A DNA stretch of 64,000 nucleotides from Pseudomonas lalkuanensis (GTDB taxonomy: Bacteria; Pseudomonadota; Gammaproteobacteria; Pseudomonadales; Pseudomonadaceae), in the NCBI RefSeq assembly GCF_008807375.1, contig NZ_CP043311.1, positions 2,832,001 to 2,896,000 on the forward strand, read 5' to 3'. Shown here in pieces: positions 26,689 to 35,390 of this stretch; position 1 is the stretch's first letter; each line of letters opens with the position of its first letter. The notes beneath the pieces were generated by a model, which saw only the letters and a program-made list of their open reading frames with translations, made no database searches and was not told where the DNA came from. Position numbers and translations under genes: made by a program.

Positions 26689-27678
26689 ATGAATCAAAAG
26701 GTCGAGCGCTACCTGCAGGCGAGCACCCGCGTCAACACCCGACGCAGCTACCAGCAGGCGATCGAGCACTTCGAGGTAGGTTGGGGCGGCTTTCTGCCGG
26801 CCACCAGCGACGCCATCGTGCGCTACCTGGTCGACCACGCCGGCACGCTGGCCAGCAGCACGCTGAAGCTGCGCCTGGCCGCCCTGGCGCAGTGGCATGT
26901 CAGCCAGGGCTTTCCCGACCCGACCAAGACGCCGCTGGTACGGCAGGTGCTGAAGGGCATCCGCACCCTGCACCCGAAGCCGGAGAAGCAGGCCGAACCG
27001 CTGCAGCTGCGCGAGTTGGAGCAGTGCGTCGCCTGGCTGGAGCATGTAGGGGAGCAAGCGCGGGCCGAGAGCGACTTGACTTGCCTATTGCGCTGTTGGC
27101 GCGACCGCGCCCTGTTGTTGATCGGCTTCTGGCGGGCCTTTCGCAGCGACGAGCTGTGCCGACTGCAGGTGGAACACATTCAGCTGCGGCCGGGGGAGGG
27201 CATGCAGCTGTTCCTGCCCTGGAGCAAGGGCGACCGCGACAACCAAGGCCAAACCTATCAGGCGCCGGCGTTGGCCCGGCTCTGTCCGGTGCAGGCCTAC
27301 AGCGACTGGATCAGCGTCGCCGGCATCGCACGTGGACCGGTGTTCCGCGGCATCGACCGCTGGGGGCACCTCAGCGAGCAGGGACTACACCCCCACAGCG
27401 TGATACCGCTGCTGCGATCGGTGTTGCAAGGCGCTGGGCTGCCGGCCGAGCTGTACAGCAGCCATTCCCTGCGCCGCGGCTTCGCCACCTGGGCCACGCG
27501 CAGCGGCTGGGACCAGAAGGCGCTAATGGGCTATGTCGGTTGGCGCGACGCCAAGTCGGCGCTGCGCTACGTGGACAGCACCGGCGTCTTTCCTGGGCAA
27601 CTGCGGCCGTTCTCGCCGAGTCTGGATGTCGAAGCGGTTCCGGGTCTACCTAGTCCAGGTGCTCGGCCAGGTAGTTGA
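26689..27678 (+). CDS. tnpS: TnpS-like tyrosine recombinase
   Basis: A 329-aa integrase-family recombinase. The N-terminal SAM-like DNA-binding domain covers about residues 1-100. The catalytic domain has the first Arg in AFRSDEL (R152), the H-x-x-R box in HSLRRGF (H259, R262), W285 in GYVGW, and the nucleophile Tyr in ALRYVD (Y294). The ATG is preceded by GGGGAGGGGG. Divergence from a KfrA-type coiled-coil gene around an inverted-repeat core matches the TnpS/TnpT cointegrate-resolution system of Tn4651-family (Tn3-like) transposons. No Tn3-type tnpA is present in the window. It could otherwise be an island integrase. Confidence 0.82.
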   Translation: MNQKVERYLQASTRVNTRRSYQQAIEHFEVGWGGFLPATSDAIVRYLVDHAGTLASSTLKLRLAALAQWHVSQGFPDPTKTPLVRQVLKGIRTLHPKPEKQAEPLQLRELEQCVAWLEHVGEQARAESDLTCLLRCWRDRALLLIGFWRAFRSDELCRLQVEHIQLRPGEGMQLFLPWSKGDRDNQGQTYQAPALARLCPVQAYSDWISVAGIARGPVFRGIDRWGHLSEQGLHPHSVIPLLRSVLQGAGLPAELYSSHSLRRGFATWATRSGWDQKALMGYVGWRDAKSALRYVDSTGVFPGQLRPFSPSLDVEAVPGLPSPGARPGS

Positions 27679-27853
27679 CCAGTTGGAGCGGCTCGGCGCT
27701 GTCGACGATGGCGAACATCAGGTCGCGTTTGCTGCGTGGCAGCAACTTGGCGCAGCGTTTAGCCGTGGCCTTGATCGCGGAGTCGCTGCCGTGGATGCGC
27801 GCAGCGAGGAAGAGGGCGAGGGTGGCGTCCTGCAGGTTCACGGTCGTGCTCAT
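27650..27853 (-). CDS. Small protein (67 aa) convergent with tnpS
   Basis: A 67-aa frame starting MSTTVNLQDATLALFLAARI and ending NYLAEHLD. Its composition is protein-like (hydrophobic helices, TAKRCAKLLP, MFAIVDSAEPLQLV). Its 3' end overlaps the tnpS 3' end by 29 bases on the opposite strand. A weak AGG site precedes the ATG. I do not recognise a family; the predicted all-helical fold could be a small regulatory or antitoxin-like protein. Confidence 0.5.
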   Translation of the reverse strand: MSTTVNLQDATLALFLAARIHGSDSAIKATAKRCAKLLPRSKRDLMFAIVDSAEPLQLVNYLAEHLD

Positions 27854-28028
27854 TCGATGGTTACCTGGAGTATGCCGCGTGCATTAAGCGCAACTCAATT
27901 CCAAAGGCCGAGCGGGTTTGTCTTAGCCCAGCGGGCTTCGATCCTCACGCCTGCGCGCTCCGCTTGCCAGGCTCCAAGTGCCGATGAGCCACCTTCGCTG
28001 ATTCAAGGATTGCAGTAGAGAGTACTGT

Positions 28029-28069
28029 CGCCCGACATTCAAGCGGGCTGATTCTCGTCATGTCGGGCG
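28029..28069. terminator. Inverted repeat between tnpS side and Argonaute gene
   Basis: CGCCCGACAT (28029-28038) pairs perfectly with ATGTCGGGCG (28060-28069) over a 21-nt loop. It lies 36 bases beyond the Argonaute stop codon, so it may be its terminator, but no T-run follows on either strand. It could also be an element border. The rest of 27854-28104 holds nothing I can support. Confidence 0.4.
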
Positions 28070-28104
28070 TGCATGATGTCCCAGAATTGATGGGCCTAAA
28101 TGAT

Positions 28105-29520
28105 TCACATGTAAAAGCTATAGCTGACCTGTGGCTTCTCCGAGGTATCCACGTATTTCATGATGTCCCCAACCTTGTTGGCGCACTCCAAAGTGATGGG
28201 TAGGCGTCCATCAAGCTGGGTGTTGTTCCAGTTCATCTTGGTCAACCCAAGGATCTCCTTGCACAGGTCTTCCAGGGATGAGTCGCTTTCGAACGCTTCC
28301 ACGCGCAACGGGCTTGGGATGTACATGCCTGGGTAGGTCTTGTAGAAGTCGACAATCCCCTTCGTGTAGAGCACGCCTTGAGTTTCCGACAGGCTCAGCA
28401 GCGTTCCCCGGGTTGGCGGGTAGTTCTTGTCGCTGAACAGCCGGATATCGGTGGACGTGATCGACACCAAGTCTTTTGTCCTGATCCCCTTGGCATCCAG
28501 TACCCTGGAAAACCCTGATACTTCGGTAGGCCTGAACCTGCTGGACTTGTGGATCACGACGCGAGCCGGCTTCTGCATCAACGCTTTTTCATACTCAGCC
28601 AACGCGCTGTCGAGCAGCTCATACGCCTGAGATTCGTCCATGTAAGGGCGCTTGTCCCGCTTGTCCAGAGACACTGGTGCACCGCGCAGAATGACCCCAT
28701 GTCCGAACTCGTCGAACACTTGAGCCAGGCTGGTCGAGACGGTTTCGCCATCCCGGCTCTTGTAGAACCCTATCCCGATGTAGCAGGTCTTGGGCTTGAA
28801 CTTGTCCTCGACCAACCGCCACGGAACAGTGCGGTTGCCCTTGTAGTAGAGGGCGGTGCAGAAATTCCAAGCCTTGGTAGCGAGATCTTGCTGATCGATC
28901 GAGGGTTTGACTGACAGGATGGTCTTCTCGCGAACGAGTTGCAGCGGAATGCCCAGGTGCATGCAACGCGCTTTGAGAAGCCGACGGAAGTTGTGTTCCA
29001 GGTAGGCTTCCAGCGACTCGGTGTCTTTGTCCCCAGTCGCCTTGGTTAGAGAGTCGAAGATGTCATTTGGGACGACGCAGACGATCACGTCGATGGAGCG
29101 GTTCTCGGACAGAAATCGAATCTGCTCATAGTAGAGCTCAACGCATTTCACGACCCGGTCTTCACGGGCCGTGATTTTCGATATGTTGTTGATTTCTGAC
29201 TTCTGCAGGGTTCGTGTGTACTGGGGAGAGGACAGAATTTTGGTGTAGAACCCATGGTATTCATCCACGCCACCAAACCCCCGGAACAGATTGGGGAACT
29301 TGGTTTCTTCCTTTCCGACGATTCCGCGTTTGCATTTGTCCAGCCATTCGTCCAGGAGATCAACACCTTCACCGCGCCCGACGATGCCAATGCGTAATTC
29401 ACTACGCCTCAGCTCATCGCGCTTGTCATAAACTCCCAGGGTTTCGATGCCAGTCCTAGGGCATATGTGCGCGCCGTTTCCGAACTCCAGCATTGGCTCT
29501 TTGAGGATTTTAATCTTCAA
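28105..29520 (-). CDS. Short prokaryotic Argonaute (MID-PIWI)
   Basis: A 471-aa short pAgo with MID and PIWI domains only. In the MID part I see HLGIPLQLVREKT, then KAWNFCTALYYKG and VPWRL (about residues 189-236), the hallmark guide 5'-phosphate region of short pAgos. PIWI begins at CYIGIGFYKS (247-255), where the first catalytic Asp is replaced, so slicing should be lost, as in other short pAgos. It continues with VVIHKSSRF, TKGIVDFYKTYP and MNWNNTQLDGRLPITL. Translation starts at TTG (29520), 7 nt after GAGGAG and overlapping the upstream stop by 11 bases. It would bind a guide and recognise invader nucleic acid, then signal to the APAZ partner. Confidence 0.9.
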   Translation of the reverse strand: MKIKILKEPMLEFGNGAHICPRTGIETLGVYDKRDELRRSELRIGIVGRGEGVDLLDEWLDKCKRGIVGKEETKFPNLFRGFGGVDEYHGFYTKILSSPQYTRTLQKSEINNISKITAREDRVVKCVELYYEQIRFLSENRSIDVIVCVVPNDIFDSLTKATGDKDTESLEAYLEHNFRRLLKARCMHLGIPLQLVREKTILSVKPSIDQQDLATKAWNFCTALYYKGNRTVPWRLVEDKFKPKTCYIGIGFYKSRDGETVSTSLAQVFDEFGHGVILRGAPVSLDKRDKRPYMDESQAYELLDSALAEYEKALMQKPARVVIHKSSRFRPTEVSGFSRVLDAKGIRTKDLVSITSTDIRLFSDKNYPPTRGTLLSLSETQGVLYTKGIVDFYKTYPGMYIPSPLRVEAFESDSSLEDLCKEILGLTKMNWNNTQLDGRLPITLECANKVGDIMKYVDTSEKPQVSYSFYM

Positions 29521-31051
29521 GGGCTAACTCCTCATCAAATTCAGCGCCAACCTGTTCGCCTTCTACTAGTTTTTCTTCGCAAGTGATCTCTAATAACTCA
29601 CCGAAGAATTCTACTTCATTCGCTGGGCTGTCCAGGGCGGGAGTCGAGGCAGAGTTATTAGGCGAAACTTTAGTAATCGGGTTATTGATTGAACGTAAGT
29701 AGTAGGCTAGGAATCGAACTATGTTTCGTACGCTTTGGTTGAACTCAAGTCTTTTTTGCTTTGATAGCAAATCCTCATGGAAGCGAGACTTGCGATTTCC
29801 ATCATAAGTATAAAGCCAACTAGGCACAACGAGTGCGTACCACTGCTGCGCAATGCTGGTAAAGCTCAGTTCGAATGATAAATGAACATGGTGGGCGAGA
29901 CGCGTGGGTTCTCGCTTGGACATCACCTTTTCGTACACTCGACGGGTTGATTTCTTTTTCCCTACCCAGTCTTCTTTGCGGCCTTCGTCGTCTGGGTTGT
30001 GAGGTTTGAAGAAAAAGAACTTCTCTCGGCGGTCATACACAATTTTGTGAGGCTTGACGGTCTCACGCACATGGTTATTCAAAAGTAGCTTGAAAATATT
30101 GATGTTGTCGTCGATCTCAGATTCGGAGAGGTCGCGGGACTCAAGTACTTCAATGGTGCCTACATCAACAATATGTCGAATACTGGAGTTGTTGATGTCC
30201 TCGAAGGTGAAGATTCGATTTTCGAAAACCACCCAGTCATCCGTGCCAGATCCATTAAGCAGTAGGGCCATCTTCACAAGGCTTTGCCTGGAGCAGCTAT
30301 TTTTTCGAAAGTTCAGGTGTTCGCGGGCTTGCTCAAGGATTGAGGCCTCATTCAGCAGCAGTTCGGCGACGTATACTGTTTCAGGCGGTGTTACCGTAAT
30401 GAGGTTGGAAGTCAGTGTGTGAGATTGAAGGTTTCCCTCAGCATTGAAGTCCAGATATGCCTTGATGTCCCCCAAGATGATCTTGAAGTCATTCAACACC
30501 CGCTCCTGAGCGGGGATTCGAAGCCCGGACACCTTGGCTAGGATGTCGCCAAGATCAATGATGTGATTCTTAGTTGAAAAATCGAATGCGCCATTTGTGA
30601 TGGCGTCAATCGCGGACTGGCTGTAGGAAGCCTGCTTGTTGGTCAGCATCAAAACGTACAGTTCATCAAACGTGTTGTAGAACTGCTTGTCGACGAAGTG
30701 GGTCAAGGTCTTTTTGACCTTTTCCAGAGAAGTGGTGGCGGTAACCTGGAAGGCGACACGGTCATGGTCATCACCCAGATCGATGCCGGGGAAGTTTTTC
30801 TGACGCCTATTGAGGTTAATCAGGTTGGGTAGGTTGTAGGCTGCTTTCAGGATCGGAATCAGCGCGTCTTCCAGCGACAGGTTGATGTCAAGTCTGCCTT
30901 GTTTAGTTGATAGGTCAACCTGGTTAATGATTCTGCTGACGACATCCCTTAGTTCATTCTCAATCTCTAACTGTCTCAATGCTAGACACTTCCCTATTGA
31001 CCGAATCGATAGTGGTGCCGATACGAGAGCTGAGGCCGCTGGGAGTGGCAT
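29510..31051 (-). CDS. SMEK-like effector domain fused to APAZ, partner of short Argonaute
   Basis: About 513 aa from the ATG at 31051 (489 aa from a TTG at 30979, which has a GGGAAG upstream and fits the usual SMEK start better). The N-terminal ~190 residues resemble the SMEK domain: a helical start, LINLNRRQ, FPGIDLGDD (88-95), VAFQVTATTS (99-108) and KVKKTLTHF. The IDL...QVT...K order recalls a PD-(D/E)xK nuclease core, but that is my inference. The C-terminal ~280 residues match APAZ: DDWVVFENRIFTFEDI, HKIVYDRREKFFFF, LAHHVHLSFELSF and WYALVVPSWLYTYDG. APAZ replaces the PAZ/N lobes and binds the short pAgo. The overlap with the pAgo gene shows they form one system. Confidence 0.8.
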   Translation of the reverse strand: MPLPAASALVSAPLSIRSIGKCLALRQLEIENELRDVVSRIINQVDLSTKQGRLDINLSLEDALIPILKAAYNLPNLINLNRRQKNFPGIDLGDDHDRVAFQVTATTSLEKVKKTLTHFVDKQFYNTFDELYVLMLTNKQASYSQSAIDAITNGAFDFSTKNHIIDLGDILAKVSGLRIPAQERVLNDFKIILGDIKAYLDFNAEGNLQSHTLTSNLITVTPPETVYVAELLLNEASILEQAREHLNFRKNSCSRQSLVKMALLLNGSGTDDWVVFENRIFTFEDINNSSIRHIVDVGTIEVLESRDLSESEIDDNINIFKLLLNNHVRETVKPHKIVYDRREKFFFFKPHNPDDEGRKEDWVGKKKSTRRVYEKVMSKREPTRLAHHVHLSFELSFTSIAQQWYALVVPSWLYTYDGNRKSRFHEDLLSKQKRLEFNQSVRNIVRFLAYYLRSINNPITKVSPNNSASTPALDSPANEVEFFGELLEITCEEKLVEGEQVGAEFDEELALED

Positions 31052-31231
31052 TGTACCACCATGGAATGGACGACTGTTCTGGGTGGATTGCCAGCCCCAT
31101 TCTGCAATGGCTGCTGCGCTTGGCAGGCAATACAATGCTGGTCAGGTGAGCTGGATGCGCTCGCATCGGGTGCACAAGCGCTGGACACCTCAATCGAGGC
31201 TCTCCTTCGATTGTGCACGACCGGTGATTCC

Positions 31232-32371
31232 TTAGCTGCCTTCAGCAGTGGGGCTCTCGGCGGGCTCGGCCAAACCCAAGAGACGCTTTCTCACGTCGGG
31301 CTCACATTTGTGGCAGGCAAAGTATTTGATTCTTTCCATGTCACCTGTGACGAATTCATCGCATCTCTCACACGCGACTGCTCCCCAGCCACGGTCGAAG
31401 CACGATACGCAACTCCACATGCCCTCGATGAAAAATACCGAGGGTTGAGGGTGCTGACACTTGTGGCAGGATGCGATGTGGACGTGGCCTTCCTCGCACC
31501 AGTCGTCGCCCTCGGGAAATTGTTTGGTGCAGAGGTCTATCAGGATGTCGGTGGTGATTTGATGGCCGCAGGCAGGACAGGCATGCAGACCCTTTTGAAA
31601 GAATTTAAACGGAGCATTGCAGCCGGGGCAGGGTAATTCTGCGTTGCACTCTTCCACTGCAGTGTCATCAACCCCGCAAACCATGCAGGTGTAGTCGGTA
31701 CCCCATGAATGGGTTTCGCCGACAATTGCGGCAGACATGTGGCAATGACCGCAGGGAACGATCTTGTTGCCTTTCTTTTCCTGGATTTCGATCTGAGGTT
31801 TGAGGATCTCGAATCGGGCTTTGATGAAGTCGCCCTGACGCATCATGCGTTGGTTGAGCACCTGGAGTTCCACTGAGTAGGGCTGGAATACCACCTCCCA
31901 AGGGCCGGTCAATAGTGCATGGAGGTAGTGCCAGGATGCCCACGTTTCCACAATCACGCCGGCTTGTGTCTTACTCGGATTATCCATGCCTGAGTGGGCA
32001 AAATGGACGATCTGATTGCGGTGCTCGCCAAGGGCCTTGAAGTTGTCGGAAGCATCCTGGTCGATTTTCTCGCCAAGAATCGATTGGATTCGCTTCAGCG
32101 CGTCATCCAGGTAGACCGACAGAAAATCTCCCACGGCAAGATTTTGTAGGTCACCGGTTTCGGGCTTCGCGAGCATGAGTGTCCAATGCTCTTTCATCAG
32201 TCGGGCTTTCAGGAGCAGCTCGATCGCCGTGTACAGATCGACAATGGCATTCTTGGGTTTTTGCTGTAGGTGGTCGATGGAGGTATTGACGAAACCTAAA
32301 GCGTTTCGCACCAAGGCATCGAAAAGCTCATCCTTTGTCCGCCGTTCCTGCTTCAGCCACTTGCGTGCCAT
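31232..32371 (-). CDS. HEPN-like domain plus multi-zinc-knuckle protein
   Basis: A 379-aa protein. The N-terminal ~150 residues are helical with the HEPN signature R118-N-Q-I-V-H123 (R-x4-H) in EHRNQIVHF and an upstream AIELLLKARL helix. The second half carries about eight C-x2-C or C-x2-C-G/H knuckles (CGHC, CMVC, CPGC, CPAC, CHKC, CVSC, CERC, CHKC), so several zinc ribbons. HEPN proteins with this motif are often RNases in defence systems. It lies 180 bases upstream of the SMEK-APAZ gene on the same strand and may belong to the same operon. A GAGGG precedes the ATG. Its link to the Argonaute pair is inferred from position only. Confidence 0.75.
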   Translation of the reverse strand: MARKWLKQERRTKDELFDALVRNALGFVNTSIDHLQQKPKNAIVDLYTAIELLLKARLMKEHWTLMLAKPETGDLQNLAVGDFLSVYLDDALKRIQSILGEKIDQDASDNFKALGEHRNQIVHFAHSGMDNPSKTQAGVIVETWASWHYLHALLTGPWEVVFQPYSVELQVLNQRMMRQGDFIKARFEILKPQIEIQEKKGNKIVPCGHCHMSAAIVGETHSWGTDYTCMVCGVDDTAVEECNAELPCPGCNAPFKFFQKGLHACPACGHQITTDILIDLCTKQFPEGDDWCEEGHVHIASCHKCQHPQPSVFFIEGMWSCVSCFDRGWGAVACERCDEFVTGDMERIKYFACHKCEPDVRKRLLGLAEPAESPTAEGS

Positions 32372-32659
32372 AGTCCCTCACAGTCCCCGTTCTGCCGTTG
32401 TTGGGTCGGATGCATGCTGATGGAGCAGTCCTATTCGCGGGCTCAATCTATCGTATCGGGAATCCATAACGCTCATTAGCAGTACTTGAAATGGCTATTG
32501 ACCCGCTTCTCATGTCCTCTGGAACCAGAGTTCTCGTCAGCAAGCTTGTCCGCAATTTTAACCGATAAATCTCACGCAAGACTCGGAAAAGTCACCACCT
32601 CAGGAGTGAATCAGCCTACTTTCGAAGGCACTCGAAATGACCGCTTTTGGCCAGATTCT

Positions 32660-32709
32660 GCCGGTTCCCACCGGCCGCCGTGGGTCAGTTTGTGCCGGTC
32701 GCGACCGGC
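32660..32709. repeat. Twin GCCGGT-N4-ACCGGC hairpins in an intergenic repeat-like segment
   Basis: Within the 541-base gap 32372-32912, GCCGGT/ACCGGC occurs twice, at 32660-32675 (spacer TCCC) and 32694-32709 (spacer CGCG). The surrounding text (about 32620-32780) resembles a repeated intergenic element I associate with Pseudomonas genomes. No gene is supported in the gap. A promoter for the Shango operon should lie to its right. Confidence 0.5.
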
Positions 32710-32912
32710 TAAGAACGGCTCATAGCCGCCGCGTTTCGAGGAGGTTAGTTCCCGACCCGGCCGGAGCGGACGTCTACTCACTCATAATCAGGGTGCAGCT
32801 GTAACTACTACGCTAAATGGGGTGGTATTGCACGCGCTCAGAGGTGTTGGCTGAACAGCTTCAATCTCCGATACTGGCAATCGGCCTGCATCGACAAGAA
32901 GGGGCAGTGGTC

Positions 32913-35390
32913 ATGGCAAGGAAGCGCAGAAGCAACCGTAAGTCCAGCACATCCGGCATATTGGTCCTTGGGGCTATCTTGATAGGCGTGCTTGCTTCCG
33001 TTCCCAAGGAAGTGTGGATTTTCTTGGGCGGTGCAGCCATCGTTGGGTTGGGGGTTTGGGTGGCCGCAAAGGCCGCTCATAAAACGTCCATTGAGCTGCC
33101 GTCTCCGAACAAGCGGCAGCCAGTTCAAAAAGAAATTCGACCGAGCACCGCCGATACCGCTACACAGGGCGGGTTAAGGTTCTCTTTGGCGGAAGTTGTG
33201 CCGCAGGAAACCGCATCAACCTCCCGTGTACAAAAAGCCCCGACGGCTACGAAGTTGGATAGCTCCGAGCTATTCACCGTGACGCTTGAGGTGGTGGAGC
33301 GACCTTCTCATCGAATTCCCAGCGCGCCGGCGGATCTGACGGGTTCCAAGGTGCGCTGGCTTTCTGCCGGCGAACCCATCGAGATTGCCGGCGAGAAAAT
33401 CCCAGGTGGCTTGATCTACGTCGGCGAGGACCGGAGCAGCCGCTATGGTTCCTCGGAACCCTCACTGATCAATCCGAAGCTGAAGGTCGCGCGGGGTATC
33501 GTTGATATCGCCGAGCGTCTCACTTCCTACTGGCCGAGCTATGACAGCATTTCCCCGGAAGCCCGGCGCGCCTATCTGCAATGGCTATCCAGTGGCCGAA
33601 AGGCGCCACATGCCAACATCGGCTACGTGTTCCTGTTCTTCTACGGCCTGGAGCGCAGGGTATTCATCGATGCGAAGCACGATCCCGACGCGGCTTCTGA
33701 TGTCCCGACCATCATTGCCGAGGTCGAAAGGCTGCTCTCGATCTACGACGAGAACCATTCGTTCAACACGTACGCCAGCCGTTTCATTGACTTCCTCTGC
33801 CAGGGCAAGGTGGCTGCTCGGCGTTACCTGGACGCACCGCCGGCGCCGTTGCCTTACGGCTACGAATTGCCTATGGAGCTGCGCATCGGTCTGGGGCAGT
33901 TGGCTGTCGACAGGCAACCTCTGCCGGCCAACTGGGCATTGGCTTGGGTACTGTCCGATCACAACATTGGAAAGCGGACACCTGTGACCCGCTGTGAGGA
34001 GTCGTTCGCCCAGTTGTTCGGAATGCGCTATGAGGAGCGCCATGGTGCAGGCATGGTGCTTCCTCAGAACAAGACGCGTCTGAGGCTCCAATACAACACC
34101 GCCTCTGCGGGGCTGCCTCCCCAGGAACTGGATGGCCTATCCGGCATTCCTGATGTCACTGCCACTTCTGCAGCCCGGAAGAAGCTGCAGCAGTTGGTCG
34201 ACGAATGCACCGTGCAGTTGGAGCCTTACAGTCGTTATCTGGGCCGCAACCCTGATGCACCAGGTGCTTTGGAAGGGCTCCTGCAACTCCCGGTCACCCT
34301 GTGGCCAGCGAATGCCCGTGCAGCGCTCGATGAGCTGAAGCAACGCATTGGCAGCGGTATGGTAGTCATGAGCTTCGGTGAGTTGGCAGGGCGACTGCAA
34401 AGTGCGGGTACCTTATCGCGAGACAAGGTGCAGACGCTCGCTCGGGCATTGGAGTCCTTGCACATCGGCATTGAGCCGGATGTATTGGCCGGCAGTAGAA
34501 CGCCCAAAGCTGAGGACAGCGTGGCGCTTTTTGCGACCCTGGCAGAAGACGGTGATCTGCGTTCATCGCCAGCTTACGCTGCTGCCTCTGTCACTCTGGA
34601 TCTTGCCTGTGCAGTGGCGGCAGCCGATGGTGACACATCGCCGAAGGAAATCATGCTGCTATCTCAGCATGTCGACTCCTGGAATCACCTGAGCGGTGCG
34701 CATCGCAAGCGCCTGAAAGCCCATCTGCGTCTGCAGCTGAACCAGCCGCCCACCCTGCAAAGCCTGAAGAAAAAGCTGGAACCACTGGCTGCGCCGGCGA
34801 GGAGAGCCGTAGCTGCGTTTCTTGCACACCTGGCCCAGGCCGACGGCGAGGTCAGCCCTGCGGAAGTCAAGCTGCTTGAACGTGTCTATAAGACTCTGCA
34901 GTTGGACCCGCAATCGCTGTACAGCGACCTTCATGTGGCAGCCAGTGGCAGTCCGGTCGGCTCGTCGCCGGCAACGCCTTCTGTACCTGGATCAACTCCA
35001 TCGAAGCCCGCTGGTGGGTTTGCATTGGACCATGAGCGCATTGCTCAGCTGCAGCGTGAAACGGAACAAGTGTCTGCGCTGCTGGCACAGGTCTTCATTG
35101 ACGAGCAGCCTGCCGAGCTTGAGGAGACAGTCGTTGAGGAGGCCATCGAGGACTCTTCCACCATTTGCGGCTTGGATGCCGATCACTCGGCCTTCCTGCG
35201 TGTGCTTGTTTCCCGTGCCGAGTGGGCACGAGATGAGTTGGAGGCGGTTGCTAGCGACATGGAGCTCATGCTCGACGGAGCCTTGGAGCAGATCAACGAC
35301 ATGGGTTTCGAGCAGTTCGACATGCCGGTCACTGAGGGGGATGACCCCTTCGAAATCAACCCTGAGATCATGGAAAAACTACCGCTATGA
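32913..35390 (+). CDS. sngA: Shango SngA-like TerB-domain membrane protein
   Basis: An 825-aa protein. It starts with a basic tail (MARKRRSNRK) and two transmembrane helices (SGILVLGAILIGVLA and EVWIFLGGAAIVGLGVWVAA). A TerB_N-like region follows (WLSAGEPIEIAG ... SYWPSYDSISPEARRAYLQWL), then TerB-type helices with ADGDTSPKEI and AQADGEVSPAEVKLL acidic loops, and a TerB_C-like end. Start chosen at 32913 because AGAAGGGG is upstream and the basic/TM start follows; the frame is open to 32817. It overlaps the ATPase gene by ATGA. TerB protein + ATPase + helicase in this order is the make-up of the Shango anti-phage system. Confidence 0.8.
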   Translation: MARKRRSNRKSSTSGILVLGAILIGVLASVPKEVWIFLGGAAIVGLGVWVAAKAAHKTSIELPSPNKRQPVQKEIRPSTADTATQGGLRFSLAEVVPQETASTSRVQKAPTATKLDSSELFTVTLEVVERPSHRIPSAPADLTGSKVRWLSAGEPIEIAGEKIPGGLIYVGEDRSSRYGSSEPSLINPKLKVARGIVDIAERLTSYWPSYDSISPEARRAYLQWLSSGRKAPHANIGYVFLFFYGLERRVFIDAKHDPDAASDVPTIIAEVERLLSIYDENHSFNTYASRFIDFLCQGKVAARRYLDAPPAPLPYGYELPMELRIGLGQLAVDRQPLPANWALAWVLSDHNIGKRTPVTRCEESFAQLFGMRYEERHGAGMVLPQNKTRLRLQYNTASAGLPPQELDGLSGIPDVTATSAARKKLQQLVDECTVQLEPYSRYLGRNPDAPGALEGLLQLPVTLWPANARAALDELKQRIGSGMVVMSFGELAGRLQSAGTLSRDKVQTLARALESLHIGIEPDVLAGSRTPKAEDSVALFATLAEDGDLRSSPAYAAASVTLDLACAVAAADGDTSPKEIMLLSQHVDSWNHLSGAHRKRLKAHLRLQLNQPPTLQSLKKKLEPLAAPARRAVAAFLAHLAQADGEVSPAEVKLLERVYKTLQLDPQSLYSDLHVAASGSPVGSSPATPSVPGSTPSKPAGGFALDHERIAQLQRETEQVSALLAQVFIDEQPAELEETVVEEAIEDSSTICGLDADHSAFLRVLVSRAEWARDELEAVASDMELMLDGALEQINDMGFEQFDMPVTEGDDPFEINPEIMEKLPL

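Noticed and set aside
26689..27678. Phage or ICE integrase
   Set aside because: Possible, but divergence from a KfrA-type coiled-coil gene of matching size and the inverted-repeat core between them fit TnpS/TnpT better; no phage or conjugation genes are near.
30960..31193. Minus-strand 77-codon frame upstream of the SMEK-APAZ gene as its true N-terminus
   Set aside because: It is in a different frame and ends before the SMEK core; SMEK homology begins in the main frame near the TTG at 30979.
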